A stretch of 64,000 nucleotides of DNA, from the NCBI GenBank assembly GCA_051861545.1, contig JBIMKP010000007.1, forward strand, positions 60,326-124,325, read 5' to 3'. Under the pieces are notes generated by a model. The model made no database searches and was not told where the DNA came from. It saw only the letters and a list, made by a program, of their open reading frames with translations. A program made the position numbers and the translations under genes. Origin of the DNA: CAISCU01 sp051861545. Its GTDB lineage: Bacteria; Bacteroidota; Bacteroidia; UKL13-3. Positions within the stretch are counted from its first letter, which is position 1. Each line of letters opens with the position of its first letter. Shown here in pieces: positions 18,337 to 27,330 of this stretch.

Positions 18337-21300
18337 ATGAAACAAAAATTACTAATTTTTTTATTTCTGCTAATTGGTGTAAGCATGGCCCATGCTCAGA
18401 GCATTCGGGGTATGATTACAGACAATAAAAAAGAGGCAGTAATCGGTGCTACAGTTAAAGTTGAAGGAACAACTACGGGCGCGGTTACTGATGCATTAGG
18501 TGCTTTTGAAATTAAAGGTCTTAAGCCGGGAAATTACAAGTTGAAGATATCTTCAGTTGGTTATTCTTCAATTGTTAAAGAGGTTACTTTAGGTACAAGT
18601 TCAGTAAATATTGAGGTTGTAATGAAAGAAGACTTAAAACAAATGGATGAACTTGTAGTAGTTGGTTATGGTGTTCAACGCAAAAGAGAAGTTACGGGTT
18701 CAGTATCGAAAATTGGTGGTAAAGAATTAAATGATTTACCTGTACCAAGTTTTGAAGCTGCTATGCAAGGTAAAGCCGCAGGTGTTCAAGTAACAGTTGG
18801 AAGTGGTATGGCTGGCTCAGCATCAATTGTGCGTGTTCGCGGTATATCTTCAATTTCAGCAAGTGGTGATCCTTTATATGTTGTTGATGGAATTCCAATT
18901 ACTCAGGATTATTTCATGTTAGGTAATAATGGAGGTATGAATAACAATCCACTTGCTACCTTAAATCCTGATGATATCGAGAGTGTTGAAATTTTAAAAG
19001 ATGCTGCCGCTAACGCAATTTATGGTTCTCGTGGTGCTAATGGTGTAATTCTAATTACAACTAAAAGAGCTAAAAAGCCAGGATGGAAATTAACTGCTTC
19101 TGCTCGTGCAGGGGTTTCTCTTCCTACTGCTCGTCCTAGAATGCTTAATTCTAAAGAATGGTTACAATTAAATCAAGAAGCTTGGGAAAATGACGGAAAC
19201 GCTGGTAGAGCAACTCTTCCTGGTGGTATGACTTATGATCAAGCAAATTCAAATAATACAGATTGGGTTGAAGAAACTATTCATACCGGATTCAAACATG
19301 GATATACTTTTGGTGCTGCTAAAGGCGGTGAAAAGTTAAGTACCCAAATGAATATTTCTTATGATGATAATGGTTCTTATTTAAGAGGTAACAATTTTGT
19401 TAGAACTACTGGTCGTTTAAATATGGATTATAAAGCCAATAAATGGTTGAAATTTGGTTATAATTCATCATTAAGTAGTGGTGTGAATAATCGTGTAAAT
19501 GCTGCTTGGTCGGGTGGACTTGGTGCTGCTATGTCTACAGCTTTGCCAATTTATCCTACAAGAAATGCAGATGGTAGTTGGTATAGAGGTGGTAGCAATC
19601 CAGTTCGTGATATGAATAACATGAAATGGAGAACTGAAGAATTAAGAGCTCTTAATGGAATTAGTGTTGATATTACTCCAGTTAAAAACTTAATTGTTCG
19701 TGGTCAAGCTAGTTATGATTACATGAACCTTCAAGACGACCAATGGCGCTCATCTGAAATTACTGGGCAAGCTAATGATGGTGATGCTTACAGAGGAATG
19801 GCTTTTGTTAAAAACTTTAACTATTACGCTACTGCTACTTATTTATCAAAAATTGGTGAAAACCACAGCTTTTCTGTAATGGCTGGTAATGAATACCAAA
19901 GAGCTAATACATTAAGAAGAAGAACTTTTGCTTCTAATGTTCCAAATATGTATGTAAAAAGTCCTGAGTTTTTATTGACTTCGCCAATATATGTAGATAA
20001 TGGTACCAATTGGGCTTTCTTAAGTTATTTTGGTCGTGCTAACTACGATTACAAAGGAAAAATTAATGTTCAAGCTGTTTATCGTGTTGATGCTTCTTCT
20101 CGTTTTGGAGAAAATTACCGTTGGGCAACTTTCCCATCTCTATCTGCAGGTTGGATTATTTCTGAAGAAAAATTCTTAAAAGACAATAGAAATATTTCTT
20201 TCTTAAAAGTTCGTGCTGGTTGGGGTCGCTCTGGTAATGCTGGTATTCCTGATGATGCTCGTTATGGAACATATTCTTCAGCAACAAATAATATTACCTA
20301 TAATGGCAATGGAACTTTGTTTCCAACCAAATTACCTAATCAAAACCTACGTTGGGAAACTTCAGATAACTTTGATATTGGTTTAGAAGTTGGTTTCTTC
20401 AAAGACCGTTTAACAATTGAAGCCGATTACTACGAAAAAAGAACTAAAGATGTTTTAATGGAATTAAGCATTCCTGCTTCTATTGGTTTCCCTACTTATT
20501 GGAGTAATGTTGGTGGGATTTTAAATAGAGGTTTTGAGTTCAGTTTCAAATCAAAAAACATCATGACTAAAAACTTCCAATGGAGCACCAATTTCAACAT
20601 AGCGAGAAACCATAATGAAATTACATCAATTGGAGTTTATAGCGAAGATGCTGTAAGTGGTGGTACTAATGATACTCGTGTAGTTGTTGGGCAAGCAGTT
20701 GGTACCAACTATTTAATTCGTTGGTCAAGAGTTGATCCAGCAACTGGACGTCCAATTTATTTAGACATTAATGGAAATGAAACCTTTGTTTATAATAATA
20801 GCAATAGAACAGCGGTTGGGAAAATTCTACCTGATGCAATTGGAGGTATTACCAATAATATTAGATACAAAAATTGGGATTTGAGTATGTTAGTTATATT
20901 TAGTGTTGGTAGTAATATTTACGAGTCATCTCAAAAACGCCAAGCTTCATTAATTACAGACTGGAACATGGACCCAAGGGTTTATGATCGTTGGAGAACT
21001 CCTGGTGATGTTTCAAAATTCCCTCGTTTAACAAAAGATTTCCGTACTTATGGATTACCTGATGAGTGGAGTAATACAACCTTGTGGTTAAAAGATGGTA
21101 GTTATGCCAGATTGAGAAACTTAACTTTAGCTTATAATGTGCCAGCTGCAACCTGCAAACGTATGCACATCGCTAGTTTAAGGATTTCTGCAATCGCGGC
21201 TAATGTGTTCACTTTAACTAATTATGATGGATTAGACCCAGAAATTGGTAGAGATTCTGAAGGTGGAGGAACTGGTGCTCTAAATACTTCAAGAAATATG

Positions 21301-21375
21301 GGTGCCCAAAATATTACCTATTTAACACCTCCTCAAGAAAAATCGTATACCATTCAATTAAATCTTGAGTTTTAA
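18337..21375 (+). CDS. SusC/RagA-type TonB-linked outer-membrane transporter
   Basis: Outer-membrane transporter that imports oligosaccharides together with its SusD lid. The chosen start is the ATG at 18337 (1012 residues), not the TTG at 18301, because it places the signal peptide (MKQKLLIFLFLL...AHAQ) at the N terminus. Then come a carboxypeptidase-regulatory-like domain (about 25-105), the VVVGYGVQRKREVTGSV segment typical of SusC after the TonB box, the plug with VVDGIPI and ILKDAAANAIYGSRGANGV, and a long C-terminal barrel ending in Phe. It is first in an operon with susD. The flanking amylases point to starch or maltodextrin as substrate; specificity is inferred. Confidence 0.96.
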   Translation: MKQKLLIFLFLLIGVSMAHAQSIRGMITDNKKEAVIGATVKVEGTTTGAVTDALGAFEIKGLKPGNYKLKISSVGYSSIVKEVTLGTSSVNIEVVMKEDLKQMDELVVVGYGVQRKREVTGSVSKIGGKELNDLPVPSFEAAMQGKAAGVQVTVGSGMAGSASIVRVRGISSISASGDPLYVVDGIPITQDYFMLGNNGGMNNNPLATLNPDDIESVEILKDAAANAIYGSRGANGVILITTKRAKKPGWKLTASARAGVSLPTARPRMLNSKEWLQLNQEAWENDGNAGRATLPGGMTYDQANSNNTDWVEETIHTGFKHGYTFGAAKGGEKLSTQMNISYDDNGSYLRGNNFVRTTGRLNMDYKANKWLKFGYNSSLSSGVNNRVNAAWSGGLGAAMSTALPIYPTRNADGSWYRGGSNPVRDMNNMKWRTEELRALNGISVDITPVKNLIVRGQASYDYMNLQDDQWRSSEITGQANDGDAYRGMAFVKNFNYYATATYLSKIGENHSFSVMAGNEYQRANTLRRRTFASNVPNMYVKSPEFLLTSPIYVDNGTNWAFLSYFGRANYDYKGKINVQAVYRVDASSRFGENYRWATFPSLSAGWIISEEKFLKDNRNISFLKVRAGWGRSGNAGIPDDARYGTYSSATNNITYNGNGTLFPTKLPNQNLRWETSDNFDIGLEVGFFKDRLTIEADYYEKRTKDVLMELSIPASIGFPTYWSNVGGILNRGFEFSFKSKNIMTKNFQWSTNFNIARNHNEITSIGVYSEDAVSGGTNDTRVVVGQAVGTNYLIRWSRVDPATGRPIYLDINGNETFVYNNSNRTAVGKILPDAIGGITNNIRYKNWDLSMLVIFSVGSNIYESSQKRQASLITDWNMDPRVYDRWRTPGDVSKFPRLTKDFRTYGLPDEWSNTTLWLKDGSYARLRNLTLAYNVPAATCKRMHIASLRISAIAANVFTLTNYDGLDPEIGRDSEGGGTGALNTSRNMGAQNITYLTPPQEKSYTIQLNLEF

Positions 21376-21403
21376 TCAGTAAGAATTATTAAGAAAAAGA
21401 ATT

Positions 21404-22783
21404 ATGAAGAAAATATTTATAATAGCATTAGCCCTTCTTTCACTTAGCTCTTGCCGCAAATGGTTAGATGTTAAACCAGAAGGTGTGCAGTTGGAAGAAG
21501 ATGCTGTAAAAACACAAGCTGATTTACAAGCATTATTAAATTCTACTTACGATGCATTAGCTAATCAATACAATGGACAAGTTCAATTGTTTAATGAATT
21601 ATTGGGTGATAACCTTGAAAAACCTCAAAGTGGTTTTGTTGTACCTATTTATTTAAGAACAACTAATTTCTTTAATGGTGATGTTGGTGGATTATACACA
21701 GAAATGTATCGTCCTGTTTTTCGTATCAATTATCTTTTAGAAAAATTAAATGAAAAAAGTATTGTAGTTGATCCTGTTTCTGAACAAAAAATGATTGCTG
21801 AAGGTAAGTTTTTAAGAGCTTTAGCTCATTTTGATATCGTTCGTCTTTGGGCTCAACCTTATGGTTATACTCCAGATAATACTCATCCTGGTATTGTAAT
21901 CAAGAAAAGCACAAATACAGAGCCATTACCTCGTTCATCGGTTGGTGGAGTTTACGAATTTATTATTTCTGATTTAAATGATGCAATCGCAAACCTTCCT
22001 GAATCAAATGGAAATTATGCAAGTAAAAATGCCGCAAGAGCTTTATTAGCAAAAGTGTATTTTCAAATGAATAATTACACAAAAACCAAAGAATTATGTG
22101 ATTTAGTTATACCAGCATATTCTATGGATACAACTTTAAATCGTTTTGAAAATGCATTAACTTCTACTGAAAATATCTTCAGTTTTGTAAGTACAAGTAC
22201 TCAAGATAACCGTGCATCAAGATTAATTGGTAATTTTAGAATTGTTAATCCTGCAAATCCTGCTCCTTACAGATTATCTAGAAGTATGTATTTAGCTGGA
22301 ACAGCAGATGCGGCTGATAGACGTTCTAATTTCTATGCAATATTTAATGCAGGTACAAGCACTGAAACTTATGGTATCAAAAAATTTGATTTTGATTTCT
22401 TAAGTGTTCCAATGATTTATTTAACACAGTTGAAATTAATGCGCGCAGAAGCTAATGCTCAATTAGGTTCTGATTTAACTGTTGCAGTTGATGATGTAAA
22501 TGCAATTATTAGCAGAGCTTATGGTTCTAATGTAAATAACTTACCAGCCAATGCTTCTGCTTCTCAAATTATTGCTGAGGCTCGCAAACAACGTCGTTTA
22601 GAGTTTCCAATTGAAGGTGAGCGTACCCAAGATTTGAAAAGAATTGGTGCTAAAGAAGACCCAACTGGTTCAACTATAAAAATCCGTGATTCTAGATGGA
22701 ATTGCCCTGGATTAGCTTTACAATTTCCTGTAAATGAACGTACCAGCATTTTTGTTTTTAATGAAGAAGGTAATTGCGAATAA
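21404..22783 (+). CDS. SusD/RagB-type nutrient-binding lipoprotein
   Basis: Surface lipoprotein that binds glycan and caps the SusC pore. It has a lipobox signal (LLSLSSC, Cys near 17) followed by RKWLDVKPEG, a near-invariant SusD beginning. The helical, TPR-like body includes EGKFLRALAHFDIVRLWAQPYG and the C-terminal RKQRRLEFPIEGERTQDLKRI motif. The 459-residue length is slightly short for the family but complete. It starts 28 bp after susC and is clearly co-transcribed. Confidence 0.96.
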   Translation: MKKIFIIALALLSLSSCRKWLDVKPEGVQLEEDAVKTQADLQALLNSTYDALANQYNGQVQLFNELLGDNLEKPQSGFVVPIYLRTTNFFNGDVGGLYTEMYRPVFRINYLLEKLNEKSIVVDPVSEQKMIAEGKFLRALAHFDIVRLWAQPYGYTPDNTHPGIVIKKSTNTEPLPRSSVGGVYEFIISDLNDAIANLPESNGNYASKNAARALLAKVYFQMNNYTKTKELCDLVIPAYSMDTTLNRFENALTSTENIFSFVSTSTQDNRASRLIGNFRIVNPANPAPYRLSRSMYLAGTADAADRRSNFYAIFNAGTSTETYGIKKFDFDFLSVPMIYLTQLKLMRAEANAQLGSDLTVAVDDVNAIISRAYGSNVNNLPANASASQIIAEARKQRRLEFPIEGERTQDLKRIGAKEDPTGSTIKIRDSRWNCPGLALQFPVNERTSIFVFNEEGNCE

Positions 22784-22793
22784 TTTAATTTTT

Positions 22794-23282
22794 ATGAAAA
22801 AAATACTTGTTTTAACATTACTTACAGGGCTGATTTTTTCAGCATGTAAAAAGGAGCTGAAAGAAATTGGTGCTCCTGCAAATAAAGTAGAGGGAATAAA
22901 AGCATCATGGACAATGGTTCAAGCTGTTCAAATTGATGAAAGATCCTTAACTAGAGAATCTTATAATTTAACAAATTATTTCAGTTCAAAAGGTAATATG
23001 CCAAATGTTACTTTTACTGATAATACATTTACAGTAGATACTACTGGTGTGCCTGTAAATTATTTTGGTGGAACATCAGGAACTTGGTCTTTTGATGACC
23101 CCGCGGCTCCTTTGTATGTTACTTTTAAATCTATTGAAGGAAATACTGTAACCCTTAAATTAGGTGGTCCAATTCGTCCTCAAGATAATTTGAAACTTGT
23201 GCGTGAGGTTTTTCTTCAGTGTAAAAACGATAAAGCTCCCGCAGTTGCTTCAAGTTTTGTTTTAACTTTTAATAGAAAATAA
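22794..23282 (+). CDS. DUF5004-like lipoprotein of the susCD operon
   Basis: The open frame begins at 22734, inside susD, but the ATG at 22794 gives a proper lipoprotein signal (MKKILVLTLLTGLIFSAC, Cys18) and 162 residues. The mature protein has a lipocalin-like layout with IKASWTMVQAVQIDE and GTWSFDDPAAPLYVTF motifs, which I associate with DUF5004-type lipoproteins of sus-like loci; the family call is from memory. It occupies the SusE position and probably assists surface glycan binding. It starts 10 bp after susD. Confidence 0.75.
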   Translation: MKKILVLTLLTGLIFSACKKELKEIGAPANKVEGIKASWTMVQAVQIDERSLTRESYNLTNYFSSKGNMPNVTFTDNTFTVDTTGVPVNYFGGTSGTWSFDDPAAPLYVTFKSIEGNTVTLKLGGPIRPQDNLKLVREVFLQCKNDKAPAVASSFVLTFNRK

Positions 23283-23284
23283 TC

Positions 23285-24154
23285 ATGAACTCAATAAAAA
23301 GAATTTTGACTGTTGCCTTCATGGCTTGTTTTTCTCTTGGTGTTTTTGGTCAAGCTGCTTGGGTTGAACCAGAAGATCCAGATGTTACTCAACCAATCAG
23401 ATTATATGTTGATTTAGATAAAACAACCAATACTTCTTGTAAAGATTTACCTGGTCCTTTTCATATCTGGACTTGGAGCCCTGCAGAATTAGGTGCTAGT
23501 AGTCCTAAAGTTAATGGTACGGGCGATAAACCTTGGAAAAGCTCAAATGATGTTCTTGTTATGAAAAAGGATGAGGCAAAAGGACCAAAAGTTTGGTATT
23601 ATGAAATGATTCCAACTGAATTTTATGAGGTTTCTGCTGCTGATATTTATTCAAAAGGAATTAAATTTCTTGTTAAACCTAAAGATGGTGGTGGTTATGG
23701 TGAACCTGATTTAAAAACAGAGGATTTCACCATCGCAATTTCTGCTCCTAAATTAGTTAGAGGTTTCATTTATCAATTTCCTGCAATTATTAATGAAAAT
23801 GAAATAACTACTTTGGTTTACAACAATCCTGTTGATACAAATCCTGGTATGAAAGATTTAGCTGCAGGTGATGCTTTTATGTGGATTAAATGCACTGCAA
23901 CAGATACTGTATCGGCTGCTACCGTTACATATCAACCAGCTTCTTTCTTTTTAACGGCAAACAACCCTAAACTTCAAATGATGAAAGATGAAGCTACAGG
24001 AATGTTTTCATTGACAATGATTCCTCGTGAATTTTTTGGTCTTAAACCTTCTGAAAAAATTAAAGAAATTGAATGTACTGTTAGACGAAAGGTTTATACT
24101 TCGGCTCTCGATAGAACAATTGAGCAGCCAAAGTTCAAAGCCGGTTGTAAATAA
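23285..24154 (+). CDS. secreted two-repeat protein at the SusE/F position
   Basis: A 289-residue protein with a signal peptide ending ...GVFGQ and no T9SS domain or lipobox. Two internal repeats can be aligned: the first contains WYYEMIPTEFYEVSAADIY and the second FSLTMIPREFFGLKPSEKI, each after a beta-rich Trp-containing segment. Duplicated beta modules at this operon position fit SusE/SusF-like glycan-binding proteins, but homology is not certain. It starts 2 bp after the DUF5004-like gene and ends the operon at a strong terminator. Confidence 0.7.
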   Translation: MNSIKRILTVAFMACFSLGVFGQAAWVEPEDPDVTQPIRLYVDLDKTTNTSCKDLPGPFHIWTWSPAELGASSPKVNGTGDKPWKSSNDVLVMKKDEAKGPKVWYYEMIPTEFYEVSAADIYSKGIKFLVKPKDGGGYGEPDLKTEDFTIAISAPKLVRGFIYQFPAIINENEITTLVYNNPVDTNPGMKDLAAGDAFMWIKCTATDTVSAATVTYQPASFFLTANNPKLQMMKDEATGMFSLTMIPREFFGLKPSEKIKEIECTVRRKVYTSALDRTIEQPKFKAGCK

Positions 24155-24176
24155 CTTCTTTTTGAAAAAAATATCG

Positions 24177-24216
24177 AAAAAATGCAACTTCATAACTTTT
24201 GAAGTTGCATTTTTGC
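24177..24216 (+). terminator. terminator of the susCD operon
   Basis: A perfect stem ATGCAACTTC/GAAGTTGCAT with A and T runs on either side and a 9-nt loop, 23 bp after the last gene of the operon. Confidence 0.85.
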
Positions 24217-24230
24217 TTTTAGAATAGTGT

Positions 24231-24863
24231 ATGAATATTAAAGCTCAGGTCGGTTTCTTATTTCCTTATTTACTTTTTCTCCTTCTTGGGGCTTATTTCT
24301 CTCTCTCTTTTACTCAAAATCAAATAAGTCTTGCTATCAATTCTATTCATAAACCTTTTTTTGATTTTCTAAATAAATACGGAACTTACCTAGGTGATGG
24401 AATCTTTATTATTGTTATAGCTTTGCTTTTATTCTTCGTTAATAAGAAACTAGCGATTACTATACTTTTCGCTTATGCCATTAGTTCTGGATTGGTTCAA
24501 TTACTAAAACATACCGTTTTCTCAGATTTTCATCGACCTATGCATTACTTGTCGCAAGTGGCAGGTATTCATGTTGTTGATGGAGTTGAAATGAATTACC
24601 ACAATAGTTTTCCTTCTGGACATACAACAGCAGCGTTTTCTTTTTTTGTTGTATTTGCACTTTATTTCAAACAAAATTGGATTAAATCATTGTTTGTTTT
24701 ACTAGCAATTTTTGTTGCTTTTACTAGGGTATATTTGCTTCAACATTTTTTAATTGATACCTTGATTGGTTCTATTTTTGGGAGCACTTTTGCCATTCTA
24801 TTTTATTATTTGATTTTTATAAAAGATTTAAAATTTCCTTTTAAGAAGTATGCAAATTCGTGA
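24231..24863 (+). CDS. PAP2-family membrane phosphatase
   Basis: A 210-residue membrane protein with about five or six hydrophobic segments and the three phosphatase motifs of the PAP2/acid-phosphatase superfamily: KHTVFSDFHRP (near 97), PSGH (near 129) and a late Arg...His (TRVYLLQHFLID, near 165-172). Members remove phosphate from lipid pyrophosphates such as undecaprenyl pyrophosphate or from phosphatidic acid. The next gene, an ArnT-like transferase, overlaps by 14 bp, so a role in polyprenyl-phosphate-sugar or lipid A modification is reasonable but inferred. Confidence 0.93.
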   Translation: MNIKAQVGFLFPYLLFLLLGAYFSLSFTQNQISLAINSIHKPFFDFLNKYGTYLGDGIFIIVIALLLFFVNKKLAITILFAYAISSGLVQLLKHTVFSDFHRPMHYLSQVAGIHVVDGVEMNYHNSFPSGHTTAAFSFFVVFALYFKQNWIKSLFVLLAIFVAFTRVYLLQHFLIDTLIGSIFGSTFAILFYYLIFIKDLKFPFKKYANS

Positions 24864-26490
24864 GTTTATAAAAAAGTTCGATTGGCTTATTGTTGTTATT
24901 TGGGCTTGTTTACTTTTTATTCCATTTTTAGGTTCAGTTCATCTTTTTGACTGGGATGAAATAAATTTTGCAGAGTCGGCTCGCGAAATGCTGCTCACTG
25001 GAAATTACCAAAAGGTGCAAATTAACTATGTTCCTTTTATGGAAAAACCGCCTTTGTTTTTTTGGTTGCAAGTTCTTTCTATGAAAATATTTGGTGTAAA
25101 TGAATTTGCCGCTCGTTTTCCTAATGCTTTGGTAGGAATCGCAACCTTATCATTGGTTTTTCAAATTGGAAAAAAAATACATGGCCGTAGCTTAGCTTTT
25201 TTCTGGGTTTTATTAATTACGGGCTCTAACACTCCGCATTTGTATTTTAAATCAGGTATCATCGACCCCTTATACAATTTGTTTATTTTTTGTTCTATCT
25301 ATCAGTTTTTCTTATTCACTGGAAATGAAAATAAAACCAAACATTCTTGGTTAATGGGTTTGTTCATGGGACTTGCTATTATTACCAAAGGTCCAGTTGC
25401 TGTTATAATTGTTCTTCTTAGTTTTATTGTTTATTGGGCTTTGAATCGATTTAAATTATTCTTTTCATGGAAAGATATTCTAAGAGTTTTTATATCGTCT
25501 TTATTAGTTAGTATAGTTTGGTTTGGATATGAAACCATTCAAAATGGTCCTTCTTTTTTAGTTGAATTTTTTAAGTACCAAGTCGACCTTTTTGTGAATC
25601 CTGTTGCTGGTCATGGCCAACCATTTTACTACCATCCAATTGTACTTTTATTAGGGGCATTTCCTTCATCTATTATTGCAATTAAAATATTGTTTCATAG
25701 AAATAAATCAAATGATAAAACTGAACAAGCACGATTTTTAGGCATGATGCAAATTATGTTTTGGGTAGTTTTGATTTTATTTAGTGTTGTTACTACTAAA
25801 ATAGTTCATTACAGTTCTCTTTGTTATATTCCTCTTACATTTATGGCGGCTTATCAAATTATAAGTTTATTCGAAAAGTCGGAACCATTTGCAATTTGGC
25901 AAACTGGATTAATTGGTTTGATTGGCTTTTTATTAGCTATGATTTTTATGGTTATTCCTTTTATTGATTCATTTAAAGTTGATTTAATACCAGCAATTCA
26001 AGATGATTTTGCCAAAGGAAATTTATCATTAGATGGTGGTTGGAAAGGATATGAAGCTTATCCAGGTGTTTTTCTTTTAATAACAGTTTTAATGGCAATT
26101 GCACAACTGTTTAAGCATGAAACAATGAAAGGAAGCTTTCTTTTACTTTTATTCATGTCATTTTTTATTCCTATAGTATTAAAAGTTATTGCTCCAAGAA
26201 TCGAAACATATTCTCAAAACTCTGCGATTGAATTCTATAAAAGTATTGAAGACCAAGATTGTTATGTAGAAACTGTTGGGTTTAAAAGTTATGCGCAATA
26301 CTTCTATAAAAAAGTTCAACCTTGGCATTCAAAATCAGAAGATGAATCTTGGTTAATGTCAGGTAAAATTGATAAACCTGTTTATTTTGTTTTAAAAGAA
26401 GGAAATCTCGAAAATCATGTCAATTCTGAAATGAAGGAATTATATAGAAAAGGTGGTTTTGTATTCTTTAAACGCGAAGTTCCGCAATAA
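24850..26490 (+). CDS. ArnT/PMT-like membrane glycosyltransferase
   Basis: A 546-residue GT-C type transferase with around ten or more membrane helices. The first periplasmic loop carries the family signature DWDEINFAESAREML (Asp-x-Asp-Glu near residues 35-38) followed by FMEKPPLFFWLQ, as in ArnT and bacterial protein mannosyltransferases. Such enzymes move a sugar from a polyprenyl-phosphate carrier onto lipid A or protein. Its start overlaps the PAP2 gene by 14 bp, which indicates translational coupling. Donor and acceptor cannot be told from the sequence. Confidence 0.9.
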   Translation: MQIREFIKKFDWLIVVIWACLLFIPFLGSVHLFDWDEINFAESAREMLLTGNYQKVQINYVPFMEKPPLFFWLQVLSMKIFGVNEFAARFPNALVGIATLSLVFQIGKKIHGRSLAFFWVLLITGSNTPHLYFKSGIIDPLYNLFIFCSIYQFFLFTGNENKTKHSWLMGLFMGLAIITKGPVAVIIVLLSFIVYWALNRFKLFFSWKDILRVFISSLLVSIVWFGYETIQNGPSFLVEFFKYQVDLFVNPVAGHGQPFYYHPIVLLLGAFPSSIIAIKILFHRNKSNDKTEQARFLGMMQIMFWVVLILFSVVTTKIVHYSSLCYIPLTFMAAYQIISLFEKSEPFAIWQTGLIGLIGFLLAMIFMVIPFIDSFKVDLIPAIQDDFAKGNLSLDGGWKGYEAYPGVFLLITVLMAIAQLFKHETMKGSFLLLLFMSFFIPIVLKVIAPRIETYSQNSAIEFYKSIEDQDCYVETVGFKSYAQYFYKKVQPWHSKSEDESWLMSGKIDKPVYFVLKEGNLENHVNSEMKELYRKGGFVFFKREVPQ

Positions 26491-26592
26491 AGATATTTTA
26501 GGTTATTAGAAGTCGATGAATTGACTTACGAATTTGCATTCAACTATTGAAAATGTTAAAAGCTAAATTCATCAAAGTTCTTGCAGATGAAC

Positions 26593-26766
26593 TTAGCTAT
26601 TATGCTTTTCTTTTGTCCACTGTTTAGGAAGCCCTACTTTTTTAAGCATTTCGTTTGCTTTTTCCAATTTATCAGGGAACAAAATAATTTCATCATACTT
26701 GTTCAATGAATTGTCAATTTTAACAATTGGAATTTTTCGTTTTTTTAATTCGGTTGTTATTTTCAT
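26593..26766 (-). CDS. small protein paired with DUF6934
   Basis: A 57-residue protein from the ATG at 26766 (the frame extends to a TTG at 26790, but the ATG gives a natural start MKITTELKKRKIPIVKID). It is Lys-rich, soluble, and has a predicted beta-then-helix pattern ending LPKQWTKEKHNS. I do not recognise a family. It lies 33 bp after the DUF6934 gene on the same strand, so the two probably form a two-gene unit. Confidence 0.6.
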   Translation of the reverse strand: MKITTELKKRKIPIVKIDNSLNKYDEIILFPDKLEKANEMLKKVGLPKQWTKEKHNS

Positions 26767-26799
26767 ATTTATGAATATTAACGATAACAAAGGTAGTGA

Positions 26800-27246
26800 T
26801 TATTTTTCTTTACGTCTTACCAAAAAACCTTGGTATTCTATATTTTTTTTGAATGGTTCCCAGTCGTCTTCTCTTTCTCCTAAAACTTCGAAATCTGCTG
26901 TTACTTCGGATAAAAATTTTGTAATTCCCATTCTATAAAGACGAGTCCTTGCTTTGGTGCTTCCTGTTGCATAAATCCATGCATTAGGGTATCTATCTGT
27001 AAACGCATAAAGTGTTGCAACTACGGTTATTAATACTTTTTCACTATCACCATTGTTTGAAATCGCTGTATCATCAATTTCGCCAGTTGAATGGTCTTTA
27101 TCTCCAAATCCTAAGTTGTAAAGATCCTTTAAATTGGTCGCTTGGTAACGCACCAGTTTATGAATTAGACCATTCCTTCCTTCACTAATAAATTCAAATG
27201 TTAGCAATTTATCACTTGATGCAAGTGGATATTTGGGTAGTTTCAT
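26800..27246 (-). CDS. DUF6934 family protein
   Basis: A 148-residue soluble protein that I recognise as the DUF6934 type found repeatedly in Bacteroidota. Typical segments are YNLGFGDKDHSTGEIDDT, ISNNGDSEKVLITVVATLYAF, TDRYPNAWIYATGSTKARTR and a closing QGFLVRRKEK. The function is unknown; there is no signal peptide and no obvious catalytic triad. It is paired with a 57-residue gene directly downstream. Toxin-antitoxin or stress roles are only guesses from size and pairing. Confidence 0.8.
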   Translation of the reverse strand: MKLPKYPLASSDKLLTFEFISEGRNGLIHKLVRYQATNLKDLYNLGFGDKDHSTGEIDDTAISNNGDSEKVLITVVATLYAFTDRYPNAWIYATGSTKARTRLYRMGITKFLSEVTADFEVLGEREDDWEPFKKNIEYQGFLVRRKEK

Positions 27247-27330
27247 TTATGGAAAATTATTAAGTTATGCCTTATTAATATAGTTTACTTTTATGTTATT
27301 GCTTCTTTTTCTTGGTTGTTTGAAAATTAA

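Noticed and set aside
24027..24227. 66-residue plus-strand frame at the end of the sus operon
   Set aside because: It overlaps the last operon gene and runs through the terminator hairpin.
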